Assembly: GCA_900554085.1 (NCBI GenBank)
Contig: USGA01000017.1
Location: 1-9,002 of the forward strand
Direction: 5' to 3'
Source: an uncultured Clostridia bacterium
GTDB lineage: Bacteria > Bacillota > Clostridia > Christensenellales > CAG-917
DNA: 9,002 nucleotides
The position numbers and the translations under genes were made by a program. Shown here piece after piece: positions 7,548-9,002 of the stretch (the first letter of the stretch is position 1; each line of letters begins with the position of its first letter). The notes beneath the pieces are model-generated. The model was not told the origin of the DNA and did not search any database. It saw nothing but the letters and a program-made list of their open reading frames with translations.

Positions 7548-7556
7548 ATTATATCA
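7548..7556 (-). promoter_or_regulatory. Extended -10 promoter of the M16 gene (predicted leaderless)
   Basis: TGATATAAT on the minus strand is a perfect extended -10 (TG-n-TATAAT). Only six bases (atccgt) separate it from the ATG at 7541, so a standard start site would fall on the A of that ATG. The best -35 match is weak (TTGCGC at 7575-7570, spacer 16), as is common for extended -10 promoters. Confidence 0.65.
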
Positions 7557-7576
7557 CATATACGCGCGGGCGCAAA

Positions 7577-7582
7577 CATAAT
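7577..7582 (+). promoter_or_regulatory. Possible -10 element of the deacetylase gene
   Basis: CATAAT, one mismatch from TATAAT, ends 7 nt before the plus-strand ATG at 7590. There is no TG extension and no good -35. If used, the transcript would also begin at or within a base or two of the start codon. No clear Shine-Dalgarno precedes this ATG (only ttagagt). TATATC near 7551 is an alternative that would leave a short leader. Confidence 0.35.
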
Positions 7583-7589
7583 TTAGAGT

Positions 7590-8333
7590 ATGAAAGAACG
7601 CCGATTCCGAATAATAACAGCCAATGTCATCATCTGCGCAACCCTCGCCCTCGTGCTCGCCGCCGCGCTGTTTTCAGTCATCCCGGACAGCACCGCCGAC
7701 GTTCCTGCGGGGAAAGCCGTCTATTCGGGCGACCCGGACAGCGGCAAAGTTTCTCTGATGGTGAACGTCTACGAAGGCACGGAATTTGTCGAACAAATCG
7801 CCGCCCTGTTGTCCGAACGCGGTTGGAGCACAACGTTTTTCGTGGGCGGTAAATGGGTGGAAAAGAACGGCGATACCGTGCTCAAACTTGCCGCCGACGG
7901 TTTTGAAATCGGCAATCACGGCTACCTGCACCGAGACCACGCCTCGCTGTCCGCCGACAATAACCGAGCGGAAATCCTGATTACCGAAAGGCTGCTTGCC
8001 GCCACGCTTTCGGGTCTCGGCGACGAGGAAATCGCCGCCGCCCTGCCCAGACTTTTCGCGCCCCCTTCGGGCAGTATGGGCAAAGCGATGTTCGAGGCGT
8101 GCGACGAACTTGGCTACACGGTGGTAATGTGGACGCGCGACACGATTGACTGGCGCGACCACGACGCCGCCCTCATAACCCAACGCGCAACCAAGAACCT
8201 TGCGGGAGGCGACCTCATACTTATGCACCCCACCGCAGCCACGGTGGAAGCCCTTCCCGCAATCCTGGACGCAATCGCCGCCGCGGGTCTCGCCGTAGCC
8301 CCCGTATCCGAGACTATAGGCGCCGCGGGATAA
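7590..8333 (+). CDS. Membrane-anchored polysaccharide deacetylase homologue (YlxY-like)
   Basis: A 247-aa protein with an N-terminal basic stretch and one membrane helix (about 8-30, signal anchor), followed by an extracytoplasmic NodB/CE4-type barrel. Recognisable blocks are TTFFVGGKWVEKN (81-93), H110-x3-H114 in GNHGYLHRDH, FAPPSGS (156-162), VVMWTRDTIDW (178-188) and LILMHPT (209-215). The first CE4 motif, normally TFDDG with the catalytic base Asp and a metal-binding Asp, reads VNVYEG (58-63), and the Arg of the RPP motif is Ala. The same changes are, to my knowledge, typical of the Firmicutes YlxY group beside pnp, so this is an inherited family trait and not decay of this copy. Whether it still deacetylates peptidoglycan or another glycan is unknown. 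It is the only plus-strand gene here, convergent with pnp and divergent from the M16 gene. Confidence 0.88.
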   Translation: MKERRFRIITANVIICATLALVLAAALFSVIPDSTADVPAGKAVYSGDPDSGKVSLMVNVYEGTEFVEQIAALLSERGWSTTFFVGGKWVEKNGDTVLKLAADGFEIGNHGYLHRDHASLSADNNRAEILITERLLAATLSGLGDEEIAAALPRLFAPPSGSMGKAMFEACDELGYTVVMWTRDTIDWRDHDAALITQRATKNLAGGDLILMHPTAATVEALPAILDAIAAAGLAVAPVSETIGAAG

Positions 8334-8505
8334 AATGCGGCAACGCCCCGCCCTAACGTATAAAATCCCAAAATTTCAAAAATCGCAAACCTACGAAAAG
8401 TCCGCCTCACGACGCAGCGGCGTAACCTGCGCGTATGATGTCGTGGCGGCGGACGGAAAATCGGTCGTCTGACTGCGACTTCTCACTTTATACCGAACAA
8501 TTGGC
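8334..8505. other. Non-coding gap between the deacetylase and pnp genes
   Basis: Nothing coding is apparent. Most of the first 65 bp is AT-rich and shows no clear plus-strand terminator for the deacetylase gene. The 8400-8454 segment is a long nested inverted repeat described separately. The remainder up to the pnp terminator contains only a weak GTCG...CGAC pairing near 8465-8479. Confidence 0.5.
8400..8454. repeat. Nested imperfect inverted repeat (about 55 bp)
   Basis: Three stems nest: GTCCGCC/GGCGGAC (8400-8406 with 8448-8454), CACGAC/GTCGTG (8408-8413 with 8440-8445) and GCAG/CTGC (8414-8417 with 8427-8430). There is a 9-nt loop and a 9-nt bulge (8431-8439). On the plus strand it is followed by ggaaaa, so it is not a normal terminator. 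On the minus strand it is followed by only four T, so it could at most be a weak second terminator behind pnp. It may instead be a palindromic intergenic repeat element or a small structured RNA. Confidence 0.6.
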
Positions 8506-8558
8506 AAAAAAGAAAAGGCCCGCGGACAGGCGCGTTTTCTTACGCAACTGCCCGCGGG
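8506..8558 (-). terminator. Intrinsic terminator of pnp
   Basis: On the minus strand an 11-bp arm pair (8548-8558 with 8519-8529, one A·C mismatch at 8526/8551) encloses an inner GCGT/ACGC stem. It is followed by the T-rich tail TTTTCTTTTTT (8516-8506). It begins about 38 bp after the pnp stop. Read on the plus strand it has only three T after the stem, so it would be a poor terminator for the deacetylase gene. Confidence 0.9.
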
Positions 8559-8596
8559 TTTGAACTCAATGCCGCAACACGCTCAACACGTGCTTT

Positions 8597-9002
8597 TTAC
8601 GCCTTGCGGAGCACCTCTTTAAGTCTCAGGTCCACGCGGTGTTTCTCGTCAATCTTGATGACTTTGACAAGGACTATGTCGCCGACGTTGACGACGTCGG
8701 TCACTTTGTCGACGCGCTCTTTGCTGAGTTTGGAGATGTGTATCATTCCGTCTTTGCCGGGAGCGAAATTGACGCTGGCGCCGAACTGACCCTTGTCGTT
8801 CTCCATAATCTTGACTACCTTGCCTTCGTAAACATCGCCCACTTCGACGTCGCGGACTATATTCTCGACGATAGTGCGGGCCTTGCGAATGGCTTCGAGG
8901 TCGTTGGAAGCGATAAAGATGGTGCCTTCGTCGTTGATGTCAATCTTGACGCCGGTCTCTTCGATAATCTTGTTTATGGTCTTGCCGCCGCTGCCGATGA
9001 CG
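8597..9002 (-). CDS. pnp: Polyribonucleotide nucleotidyltransferase, C-terminal part
   Basis: PNPase is the phosphorolytic 3'-5' exoribonuclease of bacterial RNA turnover. Only the last 134 residues are present; the 5' part lies beyond the window edge. They comprise most of the KH domain, starting at its GxxG loop (VIGSGGKTINKIIEETGVKI), and then the S1 domain (DVYEGKVVKI to VDLRLKEV). The KH loop has Ser where relatives usually have Pro or Lys. The S1 domain has a few extra residues (ENDKGQ region) before the FGA strand, and FGAS instead of the usual FGAF, while the His of IHIS and the Asp and Arg near the end are kept. The protein ends directly after the S1 domain, the normal end in many species. 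A downstream Met inside the S1 domain could be mistaken for a start, but the frame is open and homologous through to the edge. Confidence 0.97.
   Translation of the reverse strand, partial: VIGSGGKTINKIIEETGVKIDINDEGTIFIASNDLEAIRKARTIVENIVRDVEVGDVYEGKVVKIMENDKGQFGASVNFAPGKDGMIHISKLSKERVDKVTDVVNVGDIVLVKVIKIDEKHRVDLRLKEVLRKA

Noticed and set aside
5823..7586. Plus-strand open frame of 587 codons opposite the M16 and dUTPase genes
   Set aside because: It is antisense to two genes with clear family motifs and crosses their junction. Long open antisense frames are expected with GC-rich third positions. The encoded protein has no recognisable domain and is rich in His, Val and Arg, as shadow frames usually are.
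8400..8454. Known riboswitch (cyclic-di-GMP, fluoride, guanidine or preQ1 types considered)
   Set aside because: The conserved core bases of those classes are not present, and the element lies between two gene ends, not upstream of a start.
1..9002. FtsK/SpoIIIE polarity motifs of the GAGAAGGG or GGGNAGGG type
   Set aside because: Only near matches such as gagaaggt (around 3478) were seen on inspection. With no exact copies and no other genome context, no claim can be made.

Overview
This window looks like a chromosomal housekeeping locus from a Bacillota (Clostridia-type) bacterium with fairly high GC. The organism is probably an uncultured or gut-associated lineage, but that placement is inferred from gene order and codon style and not proven. 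The order pnp – YlxY-like deacetylase – YmxG-like M16 peptidase – (dUTPase) – ftsK/spoIIIE – rimO – pgsA is a well-known conserved neighbourhood of Firmicutes. I see no transposase, CRISPR array, tRNA, rRNA, phage gene or defence system, and no candidate for a wholly new multi-gene system.

Layout, reading from the right because almost everything is on the minus strand. (1) 8597-9002 is the 3' end of pnp (KH and S1 domains), followed by a strong intrinsic terminator at 8506-8558. (2) 8334-8505 is a non-coding gap between convergent genes and holds a long nested hairpin at 8400-8454. (3) 7590-8333, on the plus strand, is a membrane-anchored YlxY-like polysaccharide deacetylase homologue that lacks the canonical catalytic Asp pair. 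It is the only plus-strand gene and is flipped relative to its usual co-directional position. (4) 7542-7589 is a 48-bp divergent promoter region. Its minus-strand extended -10 lies so close to the M16 start codon that the transcript is predicted to be leaderless. (5) 6282-7541 is an M16 zinc peptidase, followed 27 bp later by an all-alpha dUTPase (5763-6254). (6) 5598-5762 is an intergenic region with a good sigma-A-type promoter, a leader of about 100 nt and a hairpin next to the ftsK ribosome binding site. (7) ftsK (2142-5597), rimO (814-2118) and pgsA (131-817) form a tight operon: a 23-bp gap, then a 4-bp ATGA overlap. An unidentified ORF starts 12 bp after pgsA (118 to 1) and runs off the window, at the place where cinA often sits.

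Functionally the locus combines chromosome segregation (FtsK), ribosome modification (RimO on S12), phospholipid synthesis (PgsA), nucleotide-pool sanitation (dUTPase), RNA turnover (PNPase) and two less well understood envelope or processing proteins. The points most worth a second look are the predicted leaderless start of the M16 gene, the inverted deacetylase, the nested hairpin at 8400-8454, the altered S1 RNA-binding face of PNPase, and the unidentified ORF replacing cinA.
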